Source: O2-02-FULL-42-9 sp038043025 (GTDB lineage: Bacteria; Pseudomonadota; Gammaproteobacteria; UBA12402). Taken from it: a stretch of 64,000 nt of DNA. Below, one piece after another: positions 1 through 9,789 of the stretch (within the stretch, counting starts at the first letter, position 1; each line of letters starts with the position of its first letter). The notes beneath the pieces were generated by a model. That model ran no database searches. It saw only the letters and a program-made list of their open reading frames with translations, and had not been told where the DNA came from. Where the stretch lies: positions 1 through 64,000 of the forward strand of contig JBBTCW010000020.1 in assembly GCA_038043025.1 (NCBI GenBank), read 5' to 3'. Position numbers and translations under genes: made by a program.

Positions 1-12
1 AAAAACTTGAAA

Positions 13-33
13 TGTAGTCTTGTTTGGACTACA
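13..33. promoter_or_regulatory. Palindromic operator of the toxin-antitoxin pair
   Basis: A perfect inverted repeat TGTAGTC-N7-GACTACA lies 34 bases before the antitoxin start and overlaps a plausible -35 (TTGTTT at 20-25), with a -10 TATTAT at 42-47. Antitoxins of the RelB/DinJ family are ribbon-helix-helix repressors that bind such palindromes together with their toxin, so this is the likely autoregulatory operator. Binding is inferred. Confidence 0.65.
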
Positions 34-67
34 CTGCTGAATATTATGATAATTAAGGAGACAGACA

Positions 68-340
68 ATGAATATGAATACAAGCCACACCTATGTGCGC
101 GCAAGAATTGATACAGATACCAAAATGCGCGCGACTCAGGCGCTCGCAGGCATGGGTTTGTCTGTATCAGATGCTATTCGCTTATTGATGTTGCGTATTG
201 CTCATGAAAGGCGTATGCCATTCGAAGTGCGCGTCCCAAACAAAAAAACCATGAAAGCTATTCATGAGCTGGAATCTAAAAAATGTGAACAATTTAAAAC
301 AGTTAAAACCCTTATGGATGATCTTGATGAGAACAATTGA
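68..340 (+). CDS. dinJ: RelB/DinJ-family antitoxin
   Basis: A 90-residue protein with the RelB/DinJ layout. The N-terminal half (about residues 8-50) has the ribbon-helix-helix core, including VRARIDTDTK followed by a helix with LSVSDAIRLLMLRIAHERRMPF, written here as adjoining short pieces. The C-terminal tail is charged and would wrap around the toxin. A strong ribosome site AAGGAG (55-60) precedes the ATG. The stop overlaps the toxin start by 14 bases, the usual translational coupling of such pairs. The protein neutralises the downstream endoribonuclease and should repress its own operon through the palindrome at 13-33. Family assignment is firm; the exact subfamily is less so. Confidence 0.85.
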   Translation: MNMNTSHTYVRARIDTDTKMRATQALAGMGLSVSDAIRLLMLRIAHERRMPFEVRVPNKKTMKAIHELESKKCEQFKTVKTLMDDLDENN

Positions 341-608
341 ACGATCAACTAGTTTTAAACGCGATTATAAACGCGAATCCAGAGGAAAACATCGTAAAAC
401 GCTAAAAACTGTCTTAACAGACATACTAATGCATCTCGTATCCGACAAATCTTTAGATATACAATATCGAGATCATGATTTAAGCGGCAATTGGTGTGGA
501 TATCGAGAATGCCATGTAAAGCCAGATCTATTACTTATTTATCGCAAGGTTGGCAATGAAATTTTACGACTGGCGAGATTGGGTTCTCATAGTAAGCTAT
601 TTCGTTAA
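327..608 (+). CDS. yafQ: YafQ-like mRNA interferase toxin
   Basis: A 93-residue RelE-superfamily toxin. I start it at the ATG at 327 because the product then begins MRTIERSTSFKRDYKRE, as YafQ proteins do, and overlaps the antitoxin end. The segment GYRECHVKPDLLLIYR and the C-terminal GSHSKLF match the YafQ active-site regions, which hold the catalytic His and Asp residues; all appear present. YafQ cleaves mRNA on the ribosome and is neutralised by DinJ. It is convergent with ftsW, whose stop lies 22 bases away. The module sits exactly where murG would be expected in a standard dcw cluster. It looks intact. Confidence 0.85.
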   Translation: MRTIERSTSFKRDYKRESRGKHRKTLKTVLTDILMHLVSDKSLDIQYRDHDLSGNWCGYRECHVKPDLLLIYRKVGNEILRLARLGSHSKLFR

Positions 609-630
609 CGTAACTATTCTTTCCTAGATA

Positions 631-1824
631 TTAAAATCCATACCTCGCCCTCGAATATTTCTTTGGCTTTGGCGATTTGGCATTATTCGTACTCACTCGC
701 GTTTCGTAATCAATACGCAACACAATCGCAAGCGCCGCAAATATAATCAACATGCTACTTCCACCATAACTAATCAGCGGCAGCGTTAATCCTTTTGTTG
801 GAAATAACCCTGCGTTCACGCCCATATTCACCAATGCCTGAATCCCAATCCAAATCCCCACGCCATACGCGACATAACCCGCTATGGGTTGTCCCACTAA
901 TTGCGCGCGACGACCAATCCATAAAATTCGCACGACCAATACAACATATAAAAACAACACCGATAACATACCGACCAAACCGATCTCTTCACCGAGAACA
1001 GCAAACAAAAAATCTGTATGTGCTTCCGGCAAATAAAATAACTTTTGAATACTGCTGCCAAGTCCAACACCAAAAATGCCACCTCGACCGAATGCGATCA
1101 ACGATTGTGTTAATTGATACCCGGAATTAAATTGATGCGCCCACGGATTTAAAAATGTGGTGAGTCGTGACATGCGATAGGGCGATGAAATCGCCAAAAA
1201 TACAAATGCCATCACGGCCAAGGCGAGCAATAAAATAAATTGCCACAATCGCGCCCCACCTAAAAATAACATAGCAAAGACCGTGACGGTGATCACTACC
1301 GCCGCACCAAAATCAGGCTCTAACAGCAATAAAACACCCATCACGCCCAATAAAATTAATGGTTTAATAAATCCGCCTATATCTGCGCGCACCTCTTCTT
1401 GATGACGCACCAAATAGGAACCTAAATATAAAATAAAAGCGATTTTTGCAAACTCTGACACCTGCAAGCGGAAAATACTAAAGCCAATCCACCGCCGACT
1501 ACCATTCACAACATGCCCAATACCCGGTACCATCACTAACACCAACAATAATATGCTGAGCAACAATATCCACCCACTATGATTAAACCAAATCTCCGTT
1601 CGAATACGCACAATAAGAAAAGTTACACCAACGCCTAACAAAATATAGATACTCTGACGAAATAAATAATAAAAGGGTTGACCAAATTGACGCTCAGAAA
1701 TCGCCATCGACGCAGACATCACCATCACCAATCCAATGATGACTAATGCCAACACTGATAACATAAAATATTTATCAAAAACAAGTAATGATGTGGGTTC
1801 CTGTCTTTTTACAATCGGTCTCAT
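631..1824 (-). CDS. ftsW: Peptidoglycan polymerase FtsW (SEDS family)
   Basis: A 397-residue polytopic membrane protein with about ten hydrophobic segments. It is the septal peptidoglycan glycosyltransferase that works with FtsI at the divisome. SEDS hallmarks are visible: the extracellular segment around GIGHVVNGSRRWI and the C-terminal GLTLPLISYGGSSM block. The ATG overlaps the murD stop in an ATGA arrangement, so the two are translationally coupled. It is the last gene of this minus-strand cluster. In most gammaproteobacteria murG follows, but here a convergent toxin-antitoxin pair does. Confidence 0.96.
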   Translation of the reverse strand: MRPIVKRQEPTSLLVFDKYFMLSVLALVIIGLVMVMSASMAISERQFGQPFYYLFRQSIYILLGVGVTFLIVRIRTEIWFNHSGWILLLSILLLVLVMVPGIGHVVNGSRRWIGFSIFRLQVSEFAKIAFILYLGSYLVRHQEEVRADIGGFIKPLILLGVMGVLLLLEPDFGAAVVITVTVFAMLFLGGARLWQFILLLALAVMAFVFLAISSPYRMSRLTTFLNPWAHQFNSGYQLTQSLIAFGRGGIFGVGLGSSIQKLFYLPEAHTDFLFAVLGEEIGLVGMLSVLFLYVVLVVRILWIGRRAQLVGQPIAGYVAYGVGIWIGIQALVNMGVNAGLFPTKGLTLPLISYGGSSMLIIFAALAIVLRIDYETRVSTNNAKSPKPKKYSRARYGF

Positions 1825-3119
1825 ACGTTATTCACTGCTCGTTCAAATTCACATCCACGTTGTTTATAATTATCGAACATATCAAAGCTTGCACAGGCAG
1901 GGGACAACAACACAACATCGCCAGCGCGTGCAACTTGATCCGCCAATTTTACCGCTTCCGGCATATTGCGCACGACGCTGACGGGCGCGACATCACGCAG
2001 TAATACATTGAGCTCGCCGGCTGTTTCGCCCATCAAAATCACCTGTCGCACATGTTCTGCAACCACCGGCTTCAAAGGCGAAAAATTCATATTTTTATTC
2101 TGTCCACCGGCGATGAGAATAATTTCTTTACTGCCCAAACCCTCAATTGCCGCAATCGTCGCACCTACATTGGTTCCTTTAGAGTCATTATACCAACGCA
2201 CACCGCGATGTTCGCGCACCAACTGACAACGATGCGCTAACCCCGTAAAACTTTTGATCGTTTGTATCATCGACGATTGATCCAACCCCACCGCTTCGCC
2301 GAGCGCCAACGCCGCCAAAATATTTTCTATATTATGCATGCCTTGTAATTTAATTTCATTGAAGGCACATAATTTTTCTTTTCCGCGCACGATAAAATTT
2401 TCAAAAACACCATAATCATTATTTTTGGGCGCCGCTAATGAAAACCCCATCTGCTGACATTGACTCTCTGGCCATACGCGCGCATCCGCACGATTCACAA
2501 TCGCTGTTTTACACTGATGATAAATACGTTTTTTGGCGGCCAGATAAGCATCGAAACTCGCATAACGATCTAAATGATCTTCGCAAATATTCAACACGGT
2601 TGCCGCAGTCGCGCGCAATGAATAGGTTGTTTCTAACTGAAAACTCGACAACTCCAACACATACAAATCAAATGTCGGTTGATCCAACAAATCTAATACA
2701 GGCAATCCGATGTTACCTGCGACAGCCACACGCAAGCCTGCATTTTTAGCCATATCACCCAAGAGTGTTGTCACCGTACTTTTTCCATTGGCGCCGGTAA
2801 TCGCCACTATCGGCGCAGAAATTTCACGCACAAATAATTCAATATCGCCAACACAGGGAATTCCTTTTTGCAGCGCCGCAGCAATAACAGGTTCTTGGAG
2901 CGAAACACCGGGGCTGACAATCAACTGTTTTGCACGTTGAATCAAGTCTCTGGATAATTCACCTAAAACAATTTCAACCGTGGGTGCCATTTTTTTTAAT
3001 TCATCCCATCCCGGCGGATGCACACGTGAATCCGTAACAGCAAAAGGCAAATCGCGCGCCAAAAAATATCGCGCAACCGATAACCCTGTTTGTCCTAATC
3101 CCACGATGACATTCATCAT
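1821..3119 (-). CDS. murD: UDP-N-acetylmuramoyl-L-alanine:D-glutamate ligase MurD
   Basis: A cytoplasmic Mur ligase that adds D-Glu to UDP-MurNAc-L-Ala using ATP. I start it at the ATG at 3119 (432 aa), which overlaps the glycosyltransferase stop as ATGA and gives MMNVIVGLGQTGLSVARYFL; an ATG directly after it is equally possible, and a longer frame to 3191 would run deep into the upstream gene. The N-terminal nucleotide fold, the ATP loop GANGKSTVTTLLG, the ligase segment YNDSKGTN and the C-terminal SPACASFDMFDNYKQRG are typical. The length is close to the usual 430-440. It belongs to the coupled mraY-GT4-murD-ftsW block. Confidence 0.96.
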   Translation of the reverse strand: MMNVIVGLGQTGLSVARYFLARDLPFAVTDSRVHPPGWDELKKMAPTVEIVLGELSRDLIQRAKQLIVSPGVSLQEPVIAAALQKGIPCVGDIELFVREISAPIVAITGANGKSTVTTLLGDMAKNAGLRVAVAGNIGLPVLDLLDQPTFDLYVLELSSFQLETTYSLRATAATVLNICEDHLDRYASFDAYLAAKKRIYHQCKTAIVNRADARVWPESQCQQMGFSLAAPKNNDYGVFENFIVRGKEKLCAFNEIKLQGMHNIENILAALALGEAVGLDQSSMIQTIKSFTGLAHRCQLVREHRGVRWYNDSKGTNVGATIAAIEGLGSKEIILIAGGQNKNMNFSPLKPVVAEHVRQVILMGETAGELNVLLRDVAPVSVVRNMPEAVKLADQVARAGDVVLLSPACASFDMFDNYKQRGCEFERAVNNV

Positions 3120-4168
3120 AAATCTCGATAAAGTTGCATATATTTCTGCGCGGCGTTCTGCCAAGAAAATTTTGCCGCCTGTTTTTTGCATAATGCCACA
3201 CGCGCCGCATTATGACAAGTTAACCCTTGTCTCACCACCTGTGCCATGCTGTCGGCATCAAAATTTTCCCAATAATAAGCCGCATCGCCGCCTACTTCAG
3301 GCAAACTGGTGGATGTCGACAAAAAAACCGGCTGACCAAAATACATCGCCTCGACAATCGGCAACCCAAAGCCTTCTAAAAGCGAAGGAAACACAAGTCC
3401 GCAACAACGTTGATACAGCCATACTTTCTCAGCTTCAGAAATCGCTCCTGGCATCATCACACGATCCGCCAGATTTAAATCCCGAATCTGTTGCTGCAGC
3501 GCTCGATAATAATCACCCTCCGCCGCATACGACCCCGCCATCACTAATGAAATCCCCGGTAACTTTTGCATTAATGGTAACAGCACATGCAAATTTTTCC
3601 GTGACGCAATGGAACCGATGCTAAACAAAAAATCGCCGGCTGGCGCAAAAGAAGGCATTTCTGGCTCTGATTGTTCGCTCATGCTACAACCATTATAAAT
3701 CACTTCAACCCGTTTATTTTTAACGTTTAAATTTTCTTCTAGTACTTTTTTAGTGTAATGCGAAATGGTGACAATAATATCCGCTCGATCAATTTTACGT
3801 TGCAATCGCCCCAGGCGCGCACAAATTTTTTCATCATTTAAATGATGTTCTGACAAAAAATTCAAATCATGTACCGTCAAAATTAATTTTGAATGAGAGT
3901 TTAAAGGTAAAAATTTAGAATCCTGATGCAAACAATGCCAAACATCATATTTTTTTCTGAGTACAAAAAATTTTTTTATACCGGAGTATTGAACAACGAT
4001 ATACTGAAATTGTTGGCCAAACAATCCATCCTGTTTTTTCGGTGCCCAACAAAACACCGATGTCTCTGACGGCAACAGCCTCGCAAGCGATTGCCCTAAC
4101 CGCCAACAGACCTGACCTAGACCAGAATTTAATTCACGCAGACGTTCAAATTCTAAAAATAATTTCAT
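3116..4168 (-). CDS. GT4-family glycosyltransferase inserted in the dcw cluster
   Basis: A 350-residue glycosyltransferase of the GT-B fold, family GT4. The start at 4168 lies two bases after the mraY stop and its stop overlaps the murD start, so it is fully embedded in the operon. The C-terminal half shows SIGSIASRKNLHVLL and EGFGLPIVEAMYFGQP, the donor-binding E-x7-E region of GT4 enzymes. The N-terminal acceptor half holds LTVHDLNFLSEHH and a segment on induced glycan-type folds. GT4 enzymes transfer sugars from nucleotide donors, often in lipopolysaccharide or capsule synthesis. The substrate cannot be named. It is not MurG, which is GT28 and has a different motif. Its place between mraY and murD is unusual. 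Confidence 0.85.
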   Translation of the reverse strand: MKLFLEFERLRELNSGLGQVCWRLGQSLARLLPSETSVFCWAPKKQDGLFGQQFQYIVVQYSGIKKFFVLRKKYDVWHCLHQDSKFLPLNSHSKLILTVHDLNFLSEHHLNDEKICARLGRLQRKIDRADIIVTISHYTKKVLEENLNVKNKRVEVIYNGCSMSEQSEPEMPSFAPAGDFLFSIGSIASRKNLHVLLPLMQKLPGISLVMAGSYAAEGDYYRALQQQIRDLNLADRVMMPGAISEAEKVWLYQRCCGLVFPSLLEGFGLPIVEAMYFGQPVFLSTSTSLPEVGGDAAYYWENFDADSMAQVVRQGLTCHNAARVALCKKQAAKFSWQNAAQKYMQLYRDL

Positions 4169-4170
4169 GA

Positions 4171-5253
4171 TTAACGCAACTTCAACGTCGCCAAGCCTGT
4201 TAATACCAAAATAAATGTAATAATCCAAAACCGCACAATCACGCGCGGCTCTGGCCAACCCTTTAATTCAAAATGATGATGAATCGGCGCCATTTTAAAA
4301 ATACGCTTACCCGTTAACTTATAAGAGGCTACTTGCAAAATAACAGAGACCGCCTCCATAACAAATATACCGCCCATCCAGGCCAGGATTAATTCTTGAC
4401 GCACCAACAAGGCAATCGTCCCTAACACCGCCCCTAAACCCAACGCACCCACATCCCCCATAAACACCTGCGCTGGATATGTATTAAACCAAAGGAATCC
4501 TAAGCCCGCACCTGTTAGCGCTGCACAAATTATAACTAATTCGCCCACACCATAAATATAGGGAATTAATAAGTAATGAGAAAACTGAATATTGCCTGTT
4601 GAATAAGCAAAAACACCGAGCGCCCCCCCCACCATGACAACCGGCAAAATCGCTAATCCATCTAACCCATCCGTTAAATTCACCGCATTGCTCGTCCCCA
4701 CAATAACGATATAGCCCCAAAAAATATAAAAAGTCCCGAGCGGGATGGCAATATTTTTAAAAAATGGAATGAGTAAATTCGCCTCGATGGGCGACTGCAT
4801 CGTCATATATAAATAAGTCGTCACGGATAAAGCGACAAGTGTTTGCCAACCTATTTTATTGAACGCCGATAAACCACGCGACGTTTTATATTTTAATTTT
4901 AAATAATCATCTAGCCAGCCAATAATACCAAAACCCAACATCACAAATAATACAACGAGTATATAATGATTACTTAAATCGCCCCACAATAATGTACTGA
5001 CTGAAATTGCAATCAAAATGAGCGTACCGCCCATCGTTGGCGTCCCCGCTTTAGATAAATGGGACAAAGGCCCTTCTTGCCGAATGACTTGCCCCATTTT
5101 ATGCGCACTCAAACGCCGAATCATCGAAGGTCCCAGTACCAACGATACCACCAACGCAGTTAGCGCCGCTAAAATTGCACGCAGCGTTAAATATTGAAAC
5201 ACATGAAAAAAACGGTAATCCCTGCTGAACCAAGCCGCTAACCATAACAACAT
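4171..5253 (-). CDS. mraY: Phospho-MurNAc-pentapeptide transferase MraY
   Basis: A 360-residue integral membrane enzyme that moves phospho-MurNAc-pentapeptide onto undecaprenyl phosphate, forming lipid I. Ten or so membrane segments are visible. Diagnostic motifs are KAGTPTMGG near residue 70, the DD pair in GWLDDYLK near 115, the [10 protein letters not shown] block near 190 and IHHHFE in the C-terminal part. The length matches the family. murE ends 16 bases upstream, and the glycosyltransferase begins 2 bases downstream. murF, normally between murE and mraY, is absent. Confidence 0.97.
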   Translation of the reverse strand: MLLWLAAWFSRDYRFFHVFQYLTLRAILAALTALVVSLVLGPSMIRRLSAHKMGQVIRQEGPLSHLSKAGTPTMGGTLILIAISVSTLLWGDLSNHYILVVLFVMLGFGIIGWLDDYLKLKYKTSRGLSAFNKIGWQTLVALSVTTYLYMTMQSPIEANLLIPFFKNIAIPLGTFYIFWGYIVIVGTSNAVNLTDGLDGLAILPVVMVGGALGVFAYSTGNIQFSHYLLIPYIYGVGELVIICAALTGAGLGFLWFNTYPAQVFMGDVGALGLGAVLGTIALLVRQELILAWMGGIFVMEAVSVILQVASYKLTGKRIFKMAPIHHHFELKGWPEPRVIVRFWIITFILVLTGLATLKLR

Positions 5254-5269
5254 AATAACATCCTCACTT

Positions 5270-6721
5270 TCATTCCTCTAACAACTCTTTCACCACCTGA
5301 TGATCACTGAACGCAATAACATGGTCACCAATAATTTGATAATTTTCATGTCCCTTGCCCGCAATCAACACGACATCCCCTTTTTGCGCATGATGTAACG
5401 CATATTGAATCGCTTTTTTTCGATCATGCTCTACATGTACTTTATCTAAAAGTAAAAATCCTTTTTTTATGTCACTAAATATTTTTTCCGGATCTTCCTT
5501 ACGCACATTATCATCCGTTAAAACAATATAATCTGCAAATTGTTCAGCGACCCGCGCCATCATCGGCCGTTTCCCCACATCACGATCACCGCCGCAACCA
5601 AAGACGCAATGCAAATCATGTTGACATAATTGGCGCAAAGTCGCGAGTGTTTTTTCTAACGCGTCAGGTGTATGCGCATAATCAATCACCACAATGGGAT
5701 GACATTGACTAACCACCTGCAATCGACCCGGCACTGTCGATAAAACTGAAATCGCTGCCAAACTATTTTGCATAGAATAATTCAATATCATTAATACACT
5801 GAGCACCGCCAATAAATTCGATATATTTATATCGCCCAGCAAATGACTCGTCAACTGACCCGAACCAAACGAACCACAGACCTCAGCAACGATACCCTCC
5901 ATGCTCAATTGAATATTTTGTGCGCTTATCGCCGCAGGATGATGCAATCCATATCCCACTGTTTTTACTTTTTTTAGGCGATTTTTCCATTCTCTACCGG
6001 TTTCATCGTCTAAATTTAAAACCGCCGCATGTATTCCAGACATCTCAAACAACCGATATTTCGCGTCCGCATAAGACTGCATATCATGGTGATAATCTAA
6101 ATGATCACGCGTTACATTGGTCAATACACCTATCGCTACTTTTACGCCGGCCAAACGTCCCTGATCTAATGCATGCGACGACGCTTCCATCGCCACCACA
6201 TCCACCCCTTGCGCACGATACTCAAATAATAGTCGTTGCAACGTAATCGCATCGGGCGTTGTGCCGGTATGACTTTTTAAATCATCCGTGTCACCATGAC
6301 CCAATGTTCCAATAAAAACCGCTTTTCGATTTAATTTTTTTAATGCTTGCGCCAACAAATAACAACAGGATGTTTTCCCGTTTGTACCCGTCACCGCAAT
6401 GACGGTTAAATCATGCGAAGGATGATCGTAAAAACAAGAAGCAATGGCACTCACTTTTTGCGATAACATTGGCAATGTAATAATCGGCACATCATTCTGC
6501 ACACGCACTGCAATTGTTTCTCCGTCACACACCACCGCTGCGGCGCCACGCATCATCGCGTCATCAATAAATTTCCGACCATCTGTTTGAGTTCCCGGAT
6601 ACGCAAAAAATAAATCGCGCGGCTTGACCTGACGGCTATCCAAGCATAAACCCGACAATTGAACATCGAAGTCCAGTTCAATAAAGTCATGTAATATTGT
6701 TTTTAATGAATGCGTCATCAT
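5270..6721 (-). CDS. murE: UDP-MurNAc-tripeptide ligase MurE
   Basis: A 483-residue Mur ligase that adds the third residue of the stem peptide, meso-diaminopimelate in Gram-negatives. It shows the N-terminal UMP-binding domain with [17 protein letters not shown], the ATP loop [15 protein letters not shown] near residue 110 and the C-terminal [15 protein letters not shown]. The amino-acid specificity loop reads DNVRKEDP, where meso-DAP enzymes usually have DNPR; the Arg that contacts DAP is kept but Pro is Val. Two adjacent ATGs open the gene. It lies 46 bases after ftsI and 16 bases before mraY. Confidence 0.96.
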   Translation of the reverse strand: MMTHSLKTILHDFIELDFDVQLSGLCLDSRQVKPRDLFFAYPGTQTDGRKFIDDAMMRGAAAVVCDGETIAVRVQNDVPIITLPMLSQKVSAIASCFYDHPSHDLTVIAVTGTNGKTSCCYLLAQALKKLNRKAVFIGTLGHGDTDDLKSHTGTTPDAITLQRLLFEYRAQGVDVVAMEASSHALDQGRLAGVKVAIGVLTNVTRDHLDYHHDMQSYADAKYRLFEMSGIHAAVLNLDDETGREWKNRLKKVKTVGYGLHHPAAISAQNIQLSMEGIVAEVCGSFGSGQLTSHLLGDINISNLLAVLSVLMILNYSMQNSLAAISVLSTVPGRLQVVSQCHPIVVIDYAHTPDALEKTLATLRQLCQHDLHCVFGCGGDRDVGKRPMMARVAEQFADYIVLTDDNVRKEDPEKIFSDIKKGFLLLDKVHVEHDRKKAIQYALHHAQKGDVVLIAGKGHENYQIIGDHVIAFSDHQVVKELLEE

Positions 6722-6767
6722 TTACCCACCCGGTCATGTGAATGTCGCCCTCTCTTTTTTCTGTCAT

Positions 6768-8453
6768 TTAAACAGAAACTTGCCCGTTCATCAACTTATC
6801 CGACGGCACGTTCAAAAAATGCAAAGCCCCTGACATAACAGCCGAAAAAGCTGGCGCCGCCACATCTGCTCCATAATGCGATTTATGCGGCTTGCGAATC
6901 ACAACCGCCACAACCAGTTGTGGATCGCTCACCGGCGCAATCCCTACAAATGAAGAATTCACATTTCGCCAATTATAGCCATGCTGTCCCGCAACATATG
7001 CCGTACCTGTTTTACCCGCCACCCGATAATCTTTGAGCCGCGCTTTAAACCCTGTCCCATCATTCGTGACCACCGTCTCCAACATCGCCAACATGGATCG
7101 TGCCGCTTTCTCATCCATCGCTCTCGAACACGTGACCACTGTATCGCGCTTTAAAAAAGTCAGCGGACAATGTAATCCATCATTCGCAACAATTTCATAC
7201 GCTTGCGCTAATTGTATCGGCGTAATCGAAATGCCATAACCAAATGCTAACGTCGCCAGTTCAAATGGACGCCACTCTTTTGAATCAGATAACTTGCCCG
7301 GGCTTTCTCCTGGAAAACCATCTTGTGTTTGATCGCCAAAACCGACGCGACGCAATAAATCAACAAAATGTTCAGGCGGTAAGGATAATGTCATCTGTGT
7401 CACACCCACATTACTTGATTTTTGCAACACTTGTGTCACCGTAATATCGCCATTATTCTCTTCATCACGCACGATATTTTTTTCAACTTTAAGATATCCA
7501 GGCGCAGTATGAATAATGCTGTGCGCCGTATATTTTCCGCTATCCAATGCGCTCGCGATACTAAAGGTTTTCATCGTCGAACCCGGCTCAAACATGTCCG
7601 TTTCTGCAGCATTGCGCATCGATTTATTTTTTTTTGTAACGCGTTGATTCGAATTGAAAGAAGGATAATTCGTCATCGCAAGAATTTCGCCTGTTTTTGG
7701 ATTCAAGACAACAATGGAACCTGACTCTGCACCATACTCTCTCACGGTGCTCGCCAAAACACTATAAGCCAAATATTGAATACGATTATCCAAGCTCACC
7801 GTCAAATCACGCCCCGGTTTGCCGGGTGATAACTCCGCAATATTTGCCACCACCTGACCATACCGATCCTTTAAAACACGTTGTTCACCTGGTTCGCCCG
7901 CCAGCCAATTATCATAAGCCAATTCCAGCCCCTCTTGACCTTGATCATCTACATTAGTAAAACCTAATTCTTGCGAGGCAACCGCTCCCGTTGGATAATA
8001 ACGACGGTATCCCCTTTGCAAATAAACGCCAGGAATTGCAAGTTCTTGAATCTTTTTCGCCACATCGGGCGTCACGCCACGCTTTAAATAAGCAAACTCT
8101 TTGGTGCTATAGCGTTTTAATAGATCACGCACTTGCGCGACAGAAATACCGAGCGCTTTTGTTAAGGGCAAAACATTGTCGCGCGTATCCGGAAAATCTT
8201 TTGGGTTAATCCAAACCGAATCAACAGGTGTACTAATGGCTAACGAATCACCGCGTCGATCTAAAATCATACCGCGATAAGCCGGCGTTTGAATCACGCG
8301 CAACGAACGCGCATTTCCTTGTTTTAACAAGAAAGGGTGATCCAGCACTGTCAAATAAACTAATCGTCCAATCAACACACCGGTGACAAGAAAAAAAACG
8401 ATTAATATAAAATAAAAGCGCCATCGCAAAAAAGAGCTTGGCTTATCATTCAC
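6768..8453 (-). CDS. ftsI: Septal peptidoglycan transpeptidase FtsI (PBP3)
   Basis: A 561-residue class B penicillin-binding protein, anchored by one N-terminal membrane helix (about residues 12-32). It cross-links septal peptidoglycan with FtsW. Catalytic motifs are in order: the S-x-x-K in FEPGSTMKTF near residue 291, the SSN in KSSNVGV, and KTGTAY near residue 486. The N-terminal dimerisation domain begins near RSLRVIQTPAYRG. Its start overlaps the ftsL stop by four bases. The length is typical. Confidence 0.97.
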   Translation of the reverse strand: MNDKPSSFLRWRFYFILIVFFLVTGVLIGRLVYLTVLDHPFLLKQGNARSLRVIQTPAYRGMILDRRGDSLAISTPVDSVWINPKDFPDTRDNVLPLTKALGISVAQVRDLLKRYSTKEFAYLKRGVTPDVAKKIQELAIPGVYLQRGYRRYYPTGAVASQELGFTNVDDQGQEGLELAYDNWLAGEPGEQRVLKDRYGQVVANIAELSPGKPGRDLTVSLDNRIQYLAYSVLASTVREYGAESGSIVVLNPKTGEILAMTNYPSFNSNQRVTKKNKSMRNAAETDMFEPGSTMKTFSIASALDSGKYTAHSIIHTAPGYLKVEKNIVRDEENNGDITVTQVLQKSSNVGVTQMTLSLPPEHFVDLLRRVGFGDQTQDGFPGESPGKLSDSKEWRPFELATLAFGYGISITPIQLAQAYEIVANDGLHCPLTFLKRDTVVTCSRAMDEKAARSMLAMLETVVTNDGTGFKARLKDYRVAGKTGTAYVAGQHGYNWRNVNSSFVGIAPVSDPQLVVAVVIRKPHKSHYGADVAAPAFSAVMSGALHFLNVPSDKLMNGQVSV

Positions 8454-8785
8454 AAATTATTCACCACTACTATCGATTTATCGTCTGGCATGACCATACC
8501 AAATTGCCTTGTCGCAATCTGTTGAATACGCGTTTGCGCTGTCCACGCACCTTCTTCTAATAACAATTGACTCCAAGAAATATGTAACTGCTCGCGCGCC
8601 ATTTGTATCGTTTGCAACTGACCCATCAAACGTCGATTAGAATCTTTGACATAAATCAACCCTAACGCCGATATCAACACCGCAATCAATAAAACAATAG
8701 CAACAATATTATCACTCAAGGGTAATTGCCAGGATATTGCTCGCGATAGAGGCGACGCTTGTAACGTTCTAACTGCAACATTCAT
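8450..8785 (-). CDS. ftsL: Cell division protein FtsL
   Basis: A 111-residue bitopic protein with a short cytoplasmic N-terminus, one membrane helix (about residues 28-46: IVAIVLLIAVLISALGLIYV) and a periplasmic coiled-coil stretch. The family is poorly conserved in sequence, so the call rests on size, topology, the LEEGAWTAQTRIQQIATRQ segment typical of FtsL ends, and position between rsmH and ftsI. It overlaps both neighbours by four bases, indicating translational coupling. FtsL forms a complex with FtsB and FtsQ that activates FtsWI. Confidence 0.9.
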   Translation of the reverse strand: MNVAVRTLQASPLSRAISWQLPLSDNIVAIVLLIAVLISALGLIYVKDSNRRLMGQLQTIQMAREQLHISWSQLLLEEGAWTAQTRIQQIATRQFGMVMPDDKSIVVVNNL

Positions 8786-9738
8786 ATCATTTTCTCCGCT
8801 ATCCTTAACACGGCGCTACGCGCTCGTGGGTTATTTTTTAATTCCGTTTTATCTGAACGCACTGTTCGCCCAATATGTTTCAACCGAGATTGAAACTCTG
8901 AATAACGTACGGGCAGCCCGCGCGGGAGTTCCTCTCCCTTTTCTTCTGTTTTTATAAATCGCTTCACAATACGATCTTCTAATGAATGAAAACTAATCAC
9001 CACTAAACGACCATGAGTCGACAAAATATCCACGCAATTCTTCAAGCCCTCAGGCAATTCTTCCAACTCTCTATTAATAAAAATACGAATCGCTTGAAAA
9101 CTTCGCGTTGCCGGATGTTTATGTTTTTCTCTAAAAGGCACGGCCTTTTCAATTAAAGTCGCTAATTGTTTTGTTGTTTTAATGGGCGCTTGCTTTCGCG
9201 CCTCCACAATCGCCCGTGCAATACGCCGAGCAAAACGTTCTTCCCCATAAGTTTTTAAGATTTCCGCCAATTCAGATTCATCCACTTGGGCAAGCCAAGT
9301 AGCGGCATCTAAGTGACTGGTCGTATCCATACGCATATCTAATGGTCCATCGTTCAAAAAACTAAAGCCCCTCGCTGGGGTATCTAACTGCGGCGAAGAA
9401 ACGCCCAAGTCTAATAAAATGCCGTTCACACAACCGATTAAATCTTCTTCTTTGACCCAATCGATCAAACGAATCAACGATTCATGTCGGATACTGACTC
9501 GCTGATCATGACCAAATAATCGATGCGCTTCATGGATGGCTTCTGGATCTTTATCCAACACCAATAACCGCCCATTCAAAGACAATTTTTTTAAAATTGC
9601 CATGGCATGACCGCCGCGACCAAATGTCCCATCGATATAAATGCCATCAGGACGAATCGCTAACCCGTCAATCGCTTGTGTTAGCAGAACCGGTTGATGC
9701 TGCATCGCTCTATTCACTGTTGTATGTTGTAAAAACAT
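8782..9738 (-). CDS. rsmH: 16S rRNA (cytosine-1402-N4)-methyltransferase RsmH
   Basis: Also called MraW. It methylates N4 of C1402 in the 16S rRNA P site using S-adenosylmethionine. The product is 318 residues from 9738; an internal ATG at 9705 would give MQHQPVLLTQAIDGL, closer to the usual family start. The SAM-binding glycine-rich segment GTFGRGGHA follows near residue 40. LDLGVSSPQLD, SFHSLEDRIVKRF and the conserved R-rich C-terminus are present. It partners functionally with RsmI, encoded at 27173-28021, which makes the 2'-O-methyl on the same nucleotide. Confidence 0.96.
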   Translation of the reverse strand: MFLQHTTVNRAMQHQPVLLTQAIDGLAIRPDGIYIDGTFGRGGHAMAILKKLSLNGRLLVLDKDPEAIHEAHRLFGHDQRVSIRHESLIRLIDWVKEEDLIGCVNGILLDLGVSSPQLDTPARGFSFLNDGPLDMRMDTTSHLDAATWLAQVDESELAEILKTYGEERFARRIARAIVEARKQAPIKTTKQLATLIEKAVPFREKHKHPATRSFQAIRIFINRELEELPEGLKNCVDILSTHGRLVVISFHSLEDRIVKRFIKTEEKGEELPRGLPVRYSEFQSRLKHIGRTVRSDKTELKNNPRARSAVLRIAEKMI

Positions 9739-9765
9739 ATGCTACGTCCCTGTAGCGTGGTTAAT

Positions 9766-9789
9766 AAGAGAGGTAACCCTCTCTTTTTT
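9766..9789 (+). terminator. Hairpin with T-tract between mraZ and rsmH
   Basis: An 8-bp perfect stem (AAGAGAGG / CCTCTCTT) with a TAAC loop is followed on the plus strand by a run of Ts that includes the mraZ stop region. Read on the plus strand it has the shape of an intrinsic terminator, yet the genes here run on the minus strand. On the minus strand the stem is followed by ATTAA and would not terminate strongly. It might block antisense transcription or tune rsmH translation. Confidence 0.45.

Noticed and set aside
3116..4168. Reading the inserted glycosyltransferase as MurG
   Set aside because: It has GT4 motifs and no MurG (GT28) glycine-rich loops; MurG is simply not in the window.
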